Notes under the pieces: generated by a model
Database searches by the model: none
The model's input: only the letters and a program-made list of their open reading frames with translations
Told to the model about the DNA's origin: nothing
Made by a program: the position numbers and the translations under genes
Assembly (NCBI RefSeq): GCF_000296815.2
Contig: NZ_CAIT01000006.1
Span: forward strand, 1,556,777 to 1,620,776
Direction of reading: 5' to 3'
DNA length: 64,000 nucleotides
Origin: Fibrisoma limi BUZ 3
GTDB lineage: Bacteria; Bacteroidota; Bacteroidia; Cytophagales; Spirosomataceae
Shown: in pieces, positions 25,348-33,551 of the stretch
Position numbering within the stretch: position 1 is the first letter of the stretch
Layout of the letters: each line of letters begins with the position of its first letter

Positions 25348-28299
25348 ATGCCCGATCACCAGCAACCCACTCATTCGACGCCCTCACTCAATCAACGACT
25401 AGATGTTGACTTTGCGCTTCGGGCGGCCGGACTTGGCGTCTGGGAGTTTGATCCACTAACCCGGCTCCTACACTGGGACGACCAGTGTCGACAGCTCTTT
25501 GGCCTGGCTCATAATAACCGTTTAGCCTATGAACAAGCTGTTCGGTATATACATCCCGACGACGTAGATCGGGTTATCCAGGCTGTTCAGCGGGCTATAT
25601 CGCCCCAGTTCAGAGAAAGCTACGATGAAACCTACCGTACCCTGGGGGCCGACGATGGACTCCTGCGCTGGGTACGATTTGTGGGACGTTCCTACTTTAC
25701 CGAAACCGGTGAACTCAGCCGCTTTGGCGGTATTGCTCAGGACGTAACCCAGCAGGTACTGACCCAGCAAAAACTCGAAAGTTCCCAGAAACAAATACTC
25801 AATCAATTCGAGCAGACACCCGTGGGTATTGCCGCTATCAGCGTACCTGAACTGACGTTTCGCTCAGCCAACCCCTTCTATGCTCAACTAGTGGGTCGCT
25901 CGCCCGAGCAGCTCATTAACAAGCCGCTGTCTGAAGCTATCCCGGAGACTCAGAGGCAGAGGCTTGATCAATGGGTGCAGCAGGTTATGACTACCGGACA
26001 GTCTTATACTGACCAGGAAGTGCCTGTGCAACTTATCCGGCGGGACCAACCTGCAACGATTTACATAACGTTTACCTACCAGCCCCAGCGGGGTACCGAC
26101 GGAACCGTAGTCGGCGTATTGATTGTAGCCGTTGAAGTGACCCAGCAGGTGCTGGCTCGTCAGGAGGTGCTGGCCGAACAAAGCCGCTTACACACCATCT
26201 TGGAGGCATTGCCGGTGGGTATTCTCATTGCTAATGCGCAGGGCGAGCTGATCTACGGCAATCCCCAGGTCGAGCAGATTTTTCGGCATCCGTTTCGGGT
26301 CAGTAAGGATATTGAGGCTTATAAAAACTGGCAGTTATTTGATCCACTCACCAGTGAACCCTTTCCGCTGGAAACCATGCCGATGGTGCGGACATTATTA
26401 CAGGGCGAAACGGTGGTTGCTACGGAGATGAAACTCCGGCGGGGCGATGGTAGCTGGGGCTATGCGACTGTCAACACCGTACCCGTTTTTGATTCTCAAG
26501 GAGCCATCAAGTTGGGCGTAGCGGCTTTCATCGATACAACGGATCGAAAGCAGGCGGAAGAGGCCCTTCGACAAAGTGAAGGGCGGTTGCGGGCTGTCTT
26601 GGAAAGCATAACCGATGGCCTTTATATTGGTGGCATGGACGGCATAACCCTGGCCAACCAGGCGGCTTTGGAACAGCTTGGCTTTACCAGCGCCGACGAG
26701 CTTAACCGTCATATTAGCATATTGGCCGAAGAGATACAAACGCGCGACTGGCTAAGTGGAGAGCTTATTCCGATCGAGCGGCAGGCATTTGCCAGGGCGC
26801 TGGGGGGCGAACACGTAGTGCAGGATGTGCTGGTACGGCACCGCCTGAGTGGCGAAGACCGGGTGATGCGTTGTGCGGCCTCTCCGGTAGTAGCCAATGG
26901 TCAGGTCGTGGCGGCCGTGGCCATCAACACCGACGTAACCGAGTTCCGGCTCGCCGAAACGGCGTTGCGAAAGAGTGCGCAACAACAGGCGTTCCTGCTC
27001 CAACTCAACGATCAGTTACGTCCCCTGGACAACCCAGTGGCCATTCAGCACCAGGCGGTTACCGTACTGGGGCAGTATCTGGGAGCGAACCGGGCGGGCT
27101 ACGCCGAAACGCAGCCCGACGAAGCCCTGGTGGCCGTCACCCGTAATTACGTAGTGGATGTGCCGGATCTGGAAGGCGTTTACCAGTATAAGGATTATGG
27201 ACCAGCGCTGTTAAGCGATCTACAGGTGGGAAAAACGGTCATTCGTTCGGACATTGCCCATGACCCTACCTTAACTGAAGCCGAAAAGCAAGCCCATGCC
27301 ATTCTTGAGTTAGGAGCTACGATTAACGTGCCCTTGGTCAAACAGGGCAGGCTGGTGGCTATCCTCTTTGTTCATTTTAGCCAGCCGCACCACTGGTCGG
27401 CTGATGAAGTGGCGTTAATCGAGGTAACAGCCGAGCAAACCTGGTCGGCCGTCGAGCGGGCGCGTTCCGAAGAGGCCCTTCGGCAAAGCGAAGCCCGCTA
27501 CCGGCAACTCTCCAAAGAGCTGGAAGCCAGGGTGCAGACGAGGACGCATGAGTTAGAGCTGGCCAATCAGGATCTGCAACGCTCCAACGACAACCTCCAG
27601 CAGTTTGCCTACATAGCCAGCCACGATTTGCAGGAGCCCCTGCGCAAGATTCAGTCGTTCAGTACCCTGCTGGGCCAGTACCTGGGCGACCAACTCGATG
27701 CCACCGCGACCGATTATCTGGAGCGTATTGTCAAATCCGGCTCCCGGATGTCCAGGCTGATTCGGGACCTGCTGAGCTACTCCCGCATCGCTACCCGTCA
27801 GCAGACCTTTGGGCCCATTTCACTCGATACCGTAGTGGCCGGTGTACTAGATACGCTCTCACTGGAAATTGAGCAACGCCAGGCCCAGGTTGAAGTAGAT
27901 GAATTACCCATTGTCAAAGGAGATAGTTCACAGTTGATGCAGTTGTTTCAGAACCTGCTGAGCAATGCCCTCAAGTTTACGCCTGCTCCTCAAAAGCCTC
28001 AGATACGTGTGGAGTATTTCTACCGGCAGTTGGCCGAACTGCCCGCCGAAGTACGGCCCAGCCAGTCAGCCCCTTTCTACCACCAAATTAGTGTGAGCGA
28101 TCAGGGAATAGGTTTCGACATGAAGTATATGGACCGGATCTTCCAGGTTTTTCAGCGGTTACATAGCAAAACCGAATTTCCCGGAACAGGCGTTGGGCTG
28201 GCCATTTGCCAACGAGTGATAGAGAATCATGGCGGGGGCATCACGGCCAGCAGTACACCAGGCCAGGGAGCCACCTTCTGCGTGTATTTGCCCGCTTAA
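25348..28299 (+). CDS. Multi-PAS/GAF sensor histidine kinase
   Basis: 983 aa, no membrane segment. Four PAS domains (about 20-145, 150-270, 280-400, 410-535; the first of PAS_3 type with LHWDDQCRQLFGL) are followed by GAF (about 550-710), a short coiled coil (SKELEARVQTRTHELELANQ), a HisKA domain with H759 (ASHDLQEPLRKI) and HATPase_c with NLLSNALKF, DQGIGFD and GTGVGLAICQR. It is a soluble kinase for cytoplasmic signals such as redox or small ligands, without a receiver of its own. The Rcp1-like receiver at 20439 is a candidate partner by family. Confidence 0.95.
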   Translation: MPDHQQPTHSTPSLNQRLDVDFALRAAGLGVWEFDPLTRLLHWDDQCRQLFGLAHNNRLAYEQAVRYIHPDDVDRVIQAVQRAISPQFRESYDETYRTLGADDGLLRWVRFVGRSYFTETGELSRFGGIAQDVTQQVLTQQKLESSQKQILNQFEQTPVGIAAISVPELTFRSANPFYAQLVGRSPEQLINKPLSEAIPETQRQRLDQWVQQVMTTGQSYTDQEVPVQLIRRDQPATIYITFTYQPQRGTDGTVVGVLIVAVEVTQQVLARQEVLAEQSRLHTILEALPVGILIANAQGELIYGNPQVEQIFRHPFRVSKDIEAYKNWQLFDPLTSEPFPLETMPMVRTLLQGETVVATEMKLRRGDGSWGYATVNTVPVFDSQGAIKLGVAAFIDTTDRKQAEEALRQSEGRLRAVLESITDGLYIGGMDGITLANQAALEQLGFTSADELNRHISILAEEIQTRDWLSGELIPIERQAFARALGGEHVVQDVLVRHRLSGEDRVMRCAASPVVANGQVVAAVAINTDVTEFRLAETALRKSAQQQAFLLQLNDQLRPLDNPVAIQHQAVTVLGQYLGANRAGYAETQPDEALVAVTRNYVVDVPDLEGVYQYKDYGPALLSDLQVGKTVIRSDIAHDPTLTEAEKQAHAILELGATINVPLVKQGRLVAILFVHFSQPHHWSADEVALIEVTAEQTWSAVERARSEEALRQSEARYRQLSKELEARVQTRTHELELANQDLQRSNDNLQQFAYIASHDLQEPLRKIQSFSTLLGQYLGDQLDATATDYLERIVKSGSRMSRLIRDLLSYSRIATRQQTFGPISLDTVVAGVLDTLSLEIEQRQAQVEVDELPIVKGDSSQLMQLFQNLLSNALKFTPAPQKPQIRVEYFYRQLAELPAEVRPSQSAPFYHQISVSDQGIGFDMKYMDRIFQVFQRLHSKTEFPGTGVGLAICQRVIENHGGGITASSTPGQGATFCVYLPA

Positions 28300-28449
28300 C
28301 GGTTCTTATTCTCCCATAAAGTCCGTGTCAGTTAATCGATTGTCATACCACCTCTGCTGAGAGGTTCGTTTTATAATCAGTGCCTTCGGCGGCTCAATTG
28401 TTAGTTGTCCCATAGGCGAATTACGTTGCACTACATCAATAGCTAGCTC

Positions 28450-28887
28450 TTGGAAAACAACAACCAACACCTCAAGCGACTTTTTGAGGAGTATATTTAT
28501 ACGATCATTGCCAAATACATTGATGTAGTCGACGGCCCTACCCAAACTCGCCTTGTTAATCTATACAGCCAACTTCACAATCAACTACATCCGGAGACAC
28601 CCAGACTGATTACCAGTCCGGACCTTACCGGCCAGACAAGCGTAAACAGGGAGAACCATGCTGAACTCATTCAGGGCTTACTCTTGCACTACCAAAATCA
28701 GATAGTGAACATCATGGCACATATTCAACGGATGGATCAGTTGATTGAAAGAGCCAAAGGTTCATCTCAAAAACCTCTTCATTCGTCTATACTTAACCAT
28801 TACCAACTCGTACGAGAGAATTTTGTCATTTCATTAAAAAAGACGCAGTTACTCTGTCAATGTGAGTTATTCAGGCCGACAACTTAG
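28450..28887 (+). CDS. Hypothetical 145-aa protein between kinases
   Basis: A helical, soluble-looking protein (FEEYIYTIIAKYIDVVDG, LHNQLHPETPRL, GLLLHYQNQIVNIMAHIQRM) with no recognised domain. The start is TTG at 28450; an in-frame stop lies just upstream (28444-28446), and no ATG is close. It is placed between two large histidine kinases in the same direction, so a signalling accessory role is possible, but this is inference. Confidence 0.55.
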   Translation: MENNNQHLKRLFEEYIYTIIAKYIDVVDGPTQTRLVNLYSQLHNQLHPETPRLITSPDLTGQTSVNRENHAELIQGLLLHYQNQIVNIMAHIQRMDQLIERAKGSSQKPLHSSILNHYQLVRENFVISLKKTQLLCQCELFRPTT

Positions 28888-29235
28888 TCGGTATGTATTG
28901 CCATTTCATTACCATCTTTACAACAACTAATTAGTCCTTATCAATCAGCTTATTTACTTTAAAAATGATAAATCACTTCCGTATTGATTTGTCATTGAAC
29001 CAACGATGAAATAGCTGACTGAAACGGTTATTCAGTAAAAACAGCAGCTTTCTTACGCATTGTTTTACTCTCCTACAAAACAGACATTTAGTCGTATGCG
29101 TAAGGTAATCATTCGACTTTATAGTTAGCTCATTGTACCTTTCTATTGAAGAGTTTCAATCAAATTGGGTCACGGTTACCGGCTTGAACACTTCCTTAAT
29201 TGAGTGGTTTAGGCAATAAATCCTTCGCTACAGCC
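28888..29235. other. Intergenic region with inverted repeat
   Basis: About 350 nt upstream of the hybrid kinase. CTTACGCAT (29052-29060) and ATGCGTAAG (29096-29104) are 9-nt perfect arms 35 nt apart, a possible operator or hairpin. A weak promoter-like TACCTTTC occurs near 29140. No gene is seen. Confidence 0.35.
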
Positions 29236-32091
29236 ATGAACAACCCACAACAAAGCGATTGGTTTCATGGCGATTCCAGCCAGCCCGACAATCTTTCTGC
29301 AAGTGAGAAATACCTGATGCTGGTCAATCATATGCAGCAGGGGTTCTGTATCATTGAAGTATTGTTTGATGAGACAGGCCAACCGCTCGATTATCGCTTC
29401 CTGGAAGTAAATCCCGTTTTCGAACAGCAAACCGGCTTGGTTGACCCCGTGGGCAAAACGATGCGGGAACTTCAGCCGGCCCATGAACAACACTGGTTTG
29501 ACACGTACGCTCAGGTGGTCAAAACCGGTCAGCCGATTCATTTCGAGAATCAGGCCGCCCATTTAGCCGGTGGAGTCTGGTACGAAGTCTTCGCTTTTCC
29601 TTTCGGCCCTGCTACGAATCACCAGGTGGCGATTCTGTTTGATGATATCACGGCCCGCAAAAAAGCTGAAGCGGCCCTGCGTGCCAGCCAAAAGCAGCAG
29701 ACCTACCTCCTGAAGTTAGCCGATACGTTGCGAATGTATGCTGATCAACCGAATATGCCGACAATTGCCTGCCAACTGCTAGCTCAAGAGCTGGGGGCCA
29801 TTCGGGTCAACTACGCCGAGGTAAAGACAAACACCTATGTTGTTGAGCACGAATACCATTCGGCAGGGTTATCGAGCATGATCGGCCAATACGCCATCAG
29901 CAGCTTTAGACCCAACGAGCAGACCGCTTTCAAAGCCGGCCGTACCGTTGTGATCAGCGATATTGAAGCCGAAGCGAACGTGACGGATGAGCAGGTAGCC
30001 GCTTACGCTGATCTGAATGTGCGGGCCTTTATCTCGGTACCCCTGCTTAGGCACGGTAAGCTGGTCGTGGTGCTGAGTGCCATTCGTGAACAGCCGGGTC
30101 CCTGGCAGCCCGAAGAGATAAGCTTAGTGGAAGAAACGGCCGAGCGCACCTGGACAGCCCACGAGCGCGCCCGCGCTGAAGAAACCTTGCGGGCTTCGGA
30201 GCAAAAGTATCGTACCCTGTTCGACTCCATTGACGAAGGCTTTCATATCAGTGAGCTGATTTACGATCAGGCCGGACAGCCCGTCGATTATCGCTTTCTG
30301 GAAGTCAATCCCGTATTTGAGTGGCAGACCGGTCTCCAGAACACAGTGGGCCGGCTGAGCAGTGAGATAGCGCCCAACGTTGAATCGTACTGGCTCCAGG
30401 CTTATCATCAAGTCGTGCAAACCGGTCAGCCGATACGTATTGAGAATTACAACCAGGCCACTGATCGGTGGTATACCGCCTATACCTCTCGAGTAGGCGG
30501 GGCAGACAACCGGCAATTCGTGGTCGTCTTTGACGACATCACTGAGCGCAAACAAGCCCAGGAAGCGTTACGCCACAGCGAAGAGCAATTTCGTATGTTG
30601 GTCACGGCCTCCTCCGATATTGTTTATCGGATGAATCCAGACTGGACGCAGCTGCATCGACTCATCGGCACAACGTTTCCGGCCGATATACAGGATTCGA
30701 ATGCTACCTGGCTTCAAACGTACATTCCGGCTGAAGATCAACCGCAGATACAGCAACTGATTCAAGAAGCCATCCGCACCAGAACCCCTTTTGAATTGGA
30801 GCACCGAATCATGCGGGCGGACGGAACCATCGGCTGGATGTTTTCCCGGGCGATTCCCATGCTCGATGAGCAGGGCACCATTCAGTCCTGGCTGGGCGCA
30901 TCCAGCGATATTACCGCACGCAAACAAGCCGAAGAAGTTCTCCAGGAATCCAACCGACGCAAGGATGAGTTTCTGGCTATGCTGGGTCACGAACTGCGGA
31001 ACCCACTGGCTACGGTGTCTAACCTGCTGTTGGTTCTGGAACTAACCGACGGAACCGACGAAAACTTGTCCTACCCAAAGGCTGTCAGGCTAATGAGCCG
31101 GGAAGTAAGATACATGACGCGCATGGTAGATGATCTGCTGGATGTAGGCCGCATCCGTTATGGTCTGATTCAACTTCACAAACAGCCCATTGATCTGGTG
31201 ACGTTGGTGCGTCAAACCGTCGAAGTGGCCCAGCCGCTTTATGAGCAGCAGCAGCGGCAGTTAAGCCTAGCTTTGCCCCCTTATTCACTTGTGATGCAGG
31301 GCGATGAAACCCGGCTAAAACAGGTGCTGATGAATCTGCTGACTAATGGCCTAAAGTACACCCAGCCAGCGGGTCACGTGTGGGTTAGCCTGGAGTTAGC
31401 AGACAATTCGGCGCTCAGTAAGCAAGCGCTCCTGCGGATGAAGGACGATGGCATCGGAATCGCTGCTGACCGGCAGGAAGCCATCTTCGATATTTTCGTG
31501 CAGGGCGAAACCACCCTGGACCGGCCCCAGGGCGGCTTAGGCCTGGGCTTGGCTGTGGTTAAGCAACTGGTGGCTTTGCATGACGGCAGTATTGAGGTAC
31601 GTAGTGAAGGACCGGGGCAAGGCAGTGAATTTTTAATTCGGTTGCCGCTGACGCTTGAGGTCTCCGGGTCGGTCACAACCGGTCCATCTATTTCTTCTTC
31701 CGCTAAAAGCAAGGGCCGGGTGTTAGTGGTGGACGATAATCAGACGCTGGCCGATATGACGGCTCGGCTGGTTGAATTGAGCGGCTATGAAGCTCAGACC
31801 AGCTATAGTGGTGCCGACGCACTATTGGTGGCCCAGCAGTGGCGACCGGATATGATGTTGCTGGATCTGGGCATGCCCCACATGGACGGCTTTGAGGTAA
31901 AAAGGCGGCTTACCGAGCAGCCGTGGGGCAACACGATCTCAGTTATTGCATTAACGGGCTATGGTCAGGAACCGCTCAAAGCCCAAACGGATCAGGCCGG
32001 TTTTGCGGCTTACCTGCTCAAGCCGCTTAACCTATTGCGGCTTCGTGAACTGCTAAGGGCGATAATGCCCCCTGGCAACTCCGACTCGTAG
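29236..32091 (+). CDS. Hybrid PAS/GAF histidine kinase with receiver
   Basis: 951 aa from the ATG at 29236 (TTG at 29200 would add 12 residues). Order: PAS (about 20-140), GAF (about 150-310), PAS (about 325-445), PAS_3 (about 450-570), HisKA with H585 (LGHELRNPL), HATPase_c (NLLTNGLKY, DDGIGI, GGLGLGLAVV) and a C-terminal receiver with D877 (MLLDLGMPHMDG) and Lys in LLKPL. No membrane segment. The first and second PAS domains are similar (both include QPxDYRFLEVNPVFE), suggesting internal duplication. It is a phosphorelay hub whose downstream partner is unseen. Confidence 0.95.
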   Translation: MNNPQQSDWFHGDSSQPDNLSASEKYLMLVNHMQQGFCIIEVLFDETGQPLDYRFLEVNPVFEQQTGLVDPVGKTMRELQPAHEQHWFDTYAQVVKTGQPIHFENQAAHLAGGVWYEVFAFPFGPATNHQVAILFDDITARKKAEAALRASQKQQTYLLKLADTLRMYADQPNMPTIACQLLAQELGAIRVNYAEVKTNTYVVEHEYHSAGLSSMIGQYAISSFRPNEQTAFKAGRTVVISDIEAEANVTDEQVAAYADLNVRAFISVPLLRHGKLVVVLSAIREQPGPWQPEEISLVEETAERTWTAHERARAEETLRASEQKYRTLFDSIDEGFHISELIYDQAGQPVDYRFLEVNPVFEWQTGLQNTVGRLSSEIAPNVESYWLQAYHQVVQTGQPIRIENYNQATDRWYTAYTSRVGGADNRQFVVVFDDITERKQAQEALRHSEEQFRMLVTASSDIVYRMNPDWTQLHRLIGTTFPADIQDSNATWLQTYIPAEDQPQIQQLIQEAIRTRTPFELEHRIMRADGTIGWMFSRAIPMLDEQGTIQSWLGASSDITARKQAEEVLQESNRRKDEFLAMLGHELRNPLATVSNLLLVLELTDGTDENLSYPKAVRLMSREVRYMTRMVDDLLDVGRIRYGLIQLHKQPIDLVTLVRQTVEVAQPLYEQQQRQLSLALPPYSLVMQGDETRLKQVLMNLLTNGLKYTQPAGHVWVSLELADNSALSKQALLRMKDDGIGIAADRQEAIFDIFVQGETTLDRPQGGLGLGLAVVKQLVALHDGSIEVRSEGPGQGSEFLIRLPLTLEVSGSVTTGPSISSSAKSKGRVLVVDDNQTLADMTARLVELSGYEAQTSYSGADALLVAQQWRPDMMLLDLGMPHMDGFEVKRRLTEQPWGNTISVIALTGYGQEPLKAQTDQAGFAAYLLKPLNLLRLRELLRAIMPPGNSDS

Positions 32092-32443
32092 CCACAAGGA
32101 CTGCTTGGCCAATGCCTATGCCCTTATGTATATACTCGAGACTATCTTCCAATCGCCAGAAATCTGGCTTCGTATAGATCTACAAGGACTTCATACTTGT
32201 CTTAGTCCCCTGAAGAGTTGGGGAACCATCTTGCTCATTTTTAACAGATGCAGCAACAACTTGAAGACTGGTATCTGCGGTCGCAGGATGATCTGAGATA
32301 CCCTGAACTCAGATCAGCAATGGCAGAATAGTATTACAACCACGCGGATCAACAACGGAAAGCCGTACAAGCAAGGCACTTACCATCCCGAAATAATTCA
32401 GGCAGCGTAATGTCTCTGGTTACGCAGGCTATTATACTTACAA
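32092..32443. other. Intergenic region, no convincing gene
   Basis: About 350 nt between the hybrid kinase and the tRNA operon terminator. A 27-codon frame (32248-32331, MQQQLEDWYLRSQDDL onward) reads coding-like but is very short and may be a remnant. Confidence 0.3.
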
Positions 32444-32479
32444 TAAAAAAAGTCAGCCAACCAGTAAGTTAACTGACTT
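32444..32479 (-). terminator. Terminator of the tRNA operon
   Basis: On the minus strand AAGTCAG (32473-32479) and CTGACTT (32450-32456) form a 7-bp stem followed by a T-tract (T7, 32445-32451, partly in the stem). It begins 10 nt after the 3' end of tRNA-Arg. Confidence 0.75.
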
Positions 32480-32528
32480 ATAATCAATGTGATCCCGTTT
32501 GGATTCGAACCAAAGACCGTCTGCTTAG

Positions 32529-33125
32529 CTTACCACTACAGCTTTCGCTGCTGCACAGGAACAACACATCTGTACATTTGTGGTCTGGACTATATCTTCA
32601 CCATATCTATTTAAGACACAGGTGGTTGCCGTATAGTCTCTACACCTTTCTCCCGCCCTGGGGAGACTTGGCTCGGTATTATCATTAACCTGTCGACCAA
32701 TTGATGAAAGAAATGCACCAAGTGCGGTATCCACAAACCCTTAAGCGACTTCTATAAATCAAAGACGCATAATCAGGGGAGTTATGTGCTATTGTAAACA
32801 GTACTTCAATCGGAAAGCAACCCAACGATGGATCGATCGAAAATGTAAAGCCCTTATTTACAAAGGTGGCGCCTGTCACGACTATTACTTGTCTTTGTCA
32901 GACAGCCACTACTCCGTTTTTGAGTTTTACCACCTAACACCTGCTCAGAAAGACCACGATTGGACTAAACTCCGTCTATTGTCGTGGGAAGCGATCCTGC
33001 AGGAGCTGGATAAGTACATACTCCTTTGCGCAAATTGCCATCGAATCAGGCACTCAAGGTCAGAAGACTTCACCGAATTTGACAACATCCCATAAGTAGT
33101 TTCCCCTCTTATGGCTCCTCATTTA
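32529..33125 (-). ncRNA. Group I self-splicing intron in tRNA-Arg anticodon
   Basis: 597 nt between U34 and C35, ending in the required terminal G (32529). A core can be folded by hand. P1: exon CCUU with intron GAGG (33117-33120), placing a U-G wobble at the 5' splice site. P2: CCATAAG/CTTATGG (33108-33114, 33090-33096). P3: GUUGUC (33081-33086) with GGCAAC (32625-32630). P4: UCGGU (33072-33076) with ACCGA (32673-32677). P6a: TCTCCC/GGGAGA (32661-32666, 32649-32654). P7: GACUAU (32633-32638) with AUAGUC (32588-32593). P8: CACC/GGTG. P9: CAGC-GAAA-GCTG (32539-32550). Q-like AATACCGAGCC, R-like GTAGAGACTATACGG and S AAGATATAGTCC agree with known group I consensus. The layout resembles the tRNA-type IC3 class. 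The subgroup is inference. Confidence 0.92.
32704..33095 (+). pseudogene. Decayed HNH endonuclease inside the intron, antisense
   Basis: The longest intact frame is 32784-33095 (103 aa; CKALIYKGGACHDYYLSLSD, LSWEAILQELDK, LLCANCHRIRH), matching the C-terminal part of small HNH endonucleases. The expected N-terminal zinc region (KCTKCGIHKPLSDFYKSKT) lies just upstream in another frame (from 32708), and the only ATG (32704) in a third. Two single-base frameshifts are therefore inferred, near 32704-32710 and 32780-32790. Compared with the usual family pattern, expected Cys or His are Tyr at CKQY, CHDYY, EFYHL and DKYILL. The gene runs opposite to the intron, and its last codons overlap the P, P3 and P2 elements. 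Probably an inactive homing endonuclease. Confidence 0.75.
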
Positions 33126-33168
33126 AAGGCAGATGCTCTATCCAACTGAGCTACGGGACCTAAGAAAA

Positions 33169-33248
33169 AAGGTTTACGGTTTTCGGCTACTACGTTTACA
33201 GCGACTGTACTAACTGAAAACCGTAAACCTTAAAACTGTAAACCTTTT
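33169..33248. repeat. GTTTAC-rich inverted repeat between tRNA genes
   Basis: AAGGTTTACGGTTTTC (33169-33184) and its exact complement (33216-33231) form 16-bp perfect arms with a 31-nt spacer; a degenerate further copy (ACTGTAAACCTTTT) follows to about 33248. It lies between tRNA-Pro and tRNA-Arg and could fold in the precursor RNA, perhaps guiding processing. Related sequence recurs around 36.5 and 36.75 kb. Confidence 0.7.
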
Positions 33249-33253
33249 AATCG

Positions 33254-33328
33254 TCGGGGTGGCAGGATTCGAACCTGCGACCACCTGGTCCCAAACCAGG
33301 TACGCTAACCGGACTGCGCTACACCCCG
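33254..33328 (-). tRNA. tRNA-Pro(UGG)
   Basis: Acceptor CGGGGTG/CACCCCG, anticodon arm CCTGG-TTTGGGA-CCAGG with anticodon TGG, T-arm GCAGG-TTCGAAT-CCTGC and discriminator A. The folded length is 75 nt; CCA is not encoded. It is the second gene of the minus-strand tRNA operon. Confidence 0.95.
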
Positions 33329-33341
33329 AATATCTTTGCTG

Positions 33342-33428
33342 CGGAGAGAGAGGGATTCGAACCCTCGGTACCGTTACCAGTACGACAGTTTAGCAAACTG
33401 TTCCTTTCGGCCTCTCAGGCATCTCTCC
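33342..33428 (-). tRNA. tRNA-Ser(GCU)
   Basis: Acceptor GGAGAGA/TCTCTCC, anticodon arm ACAGT-TTGCTAA-ACTGT with anticodon GCT, a long class II variable arm (CGTACTGGTAACGGTACC region) and T-arm GAGGG-TTCGAAT-CCCTC. The length is 87 nt. First gene of the operon, 13 nt before tRNA-Pro. Confidence 0.95.
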
Positions 33429-33462
33429 TTTTGAAACCGCTGCTCATCGCGCGATTGGGACA

Positions 33463-33494
33463 CAAATATAGAGGGATTTGGCGTTTACAACAAA
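33463..33494 (-). promoter_or_regulatory. Promoter of the tRNA operon
   Basis: TTTG (33491-33494) and TATATTTG (33463-33470) on the minus strand are exactly 20 nt apart, a full match to the Bacteroidota housekeeping consensus. The -7 box is 34 nt upstream of the tRNA-Ser 5' end. Confidence 0.75.
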
Positions 33495-33551
33495 ACCCAA
33501 ACCACAAAATCTTTTCAAAATCGCTAATTTCGCCTTTCCTCGAAGGGGTTG

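Larger units (their letters stand above)
32490..33160 (-). tRNA. tRNA-Arg(UCU), interrupted by a group I intron
   Basis: The 5' exon is 33160-33126 and the 3' exon is 32528-32490; joined they give a 74-nt tRNA. Acceptor GGTCCCG pairs with CGGGATC, with discriminator A73. The D-arm is GCTC/GAGC, the anticodon stem TCTGC/GCAGA, and the T-arm TTTGG-TTCGAAT-CCAAA. The anticodon loop reads CT-TCT-AA only after the two parts are joined: U34 comes from the 5' exon, C35 and U36 from the 3' exon. The gene reads AGA/AGG codons. It is third in a Ser-Pro-Arg tRNA operon. CCA is not encoded. Function depends on removal of the intervening sequence. Confidence 0.93.

Noticed and set aside
32525-32879. Minus-strand open frames within the intron
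   Set aside because: They overlap the intron core and the tRNA exon in sense orientation and show no protein family features; the HNH similarity is only on the plus strand.
32490-33160. Two separate tRNA pseudogene halves instead of one intron-bearing gene
   Set aside because: The halves join to a complete tRNA with no missing or extra base, and the sequence between has a full group I core including the terminal G and the P1 wobble.
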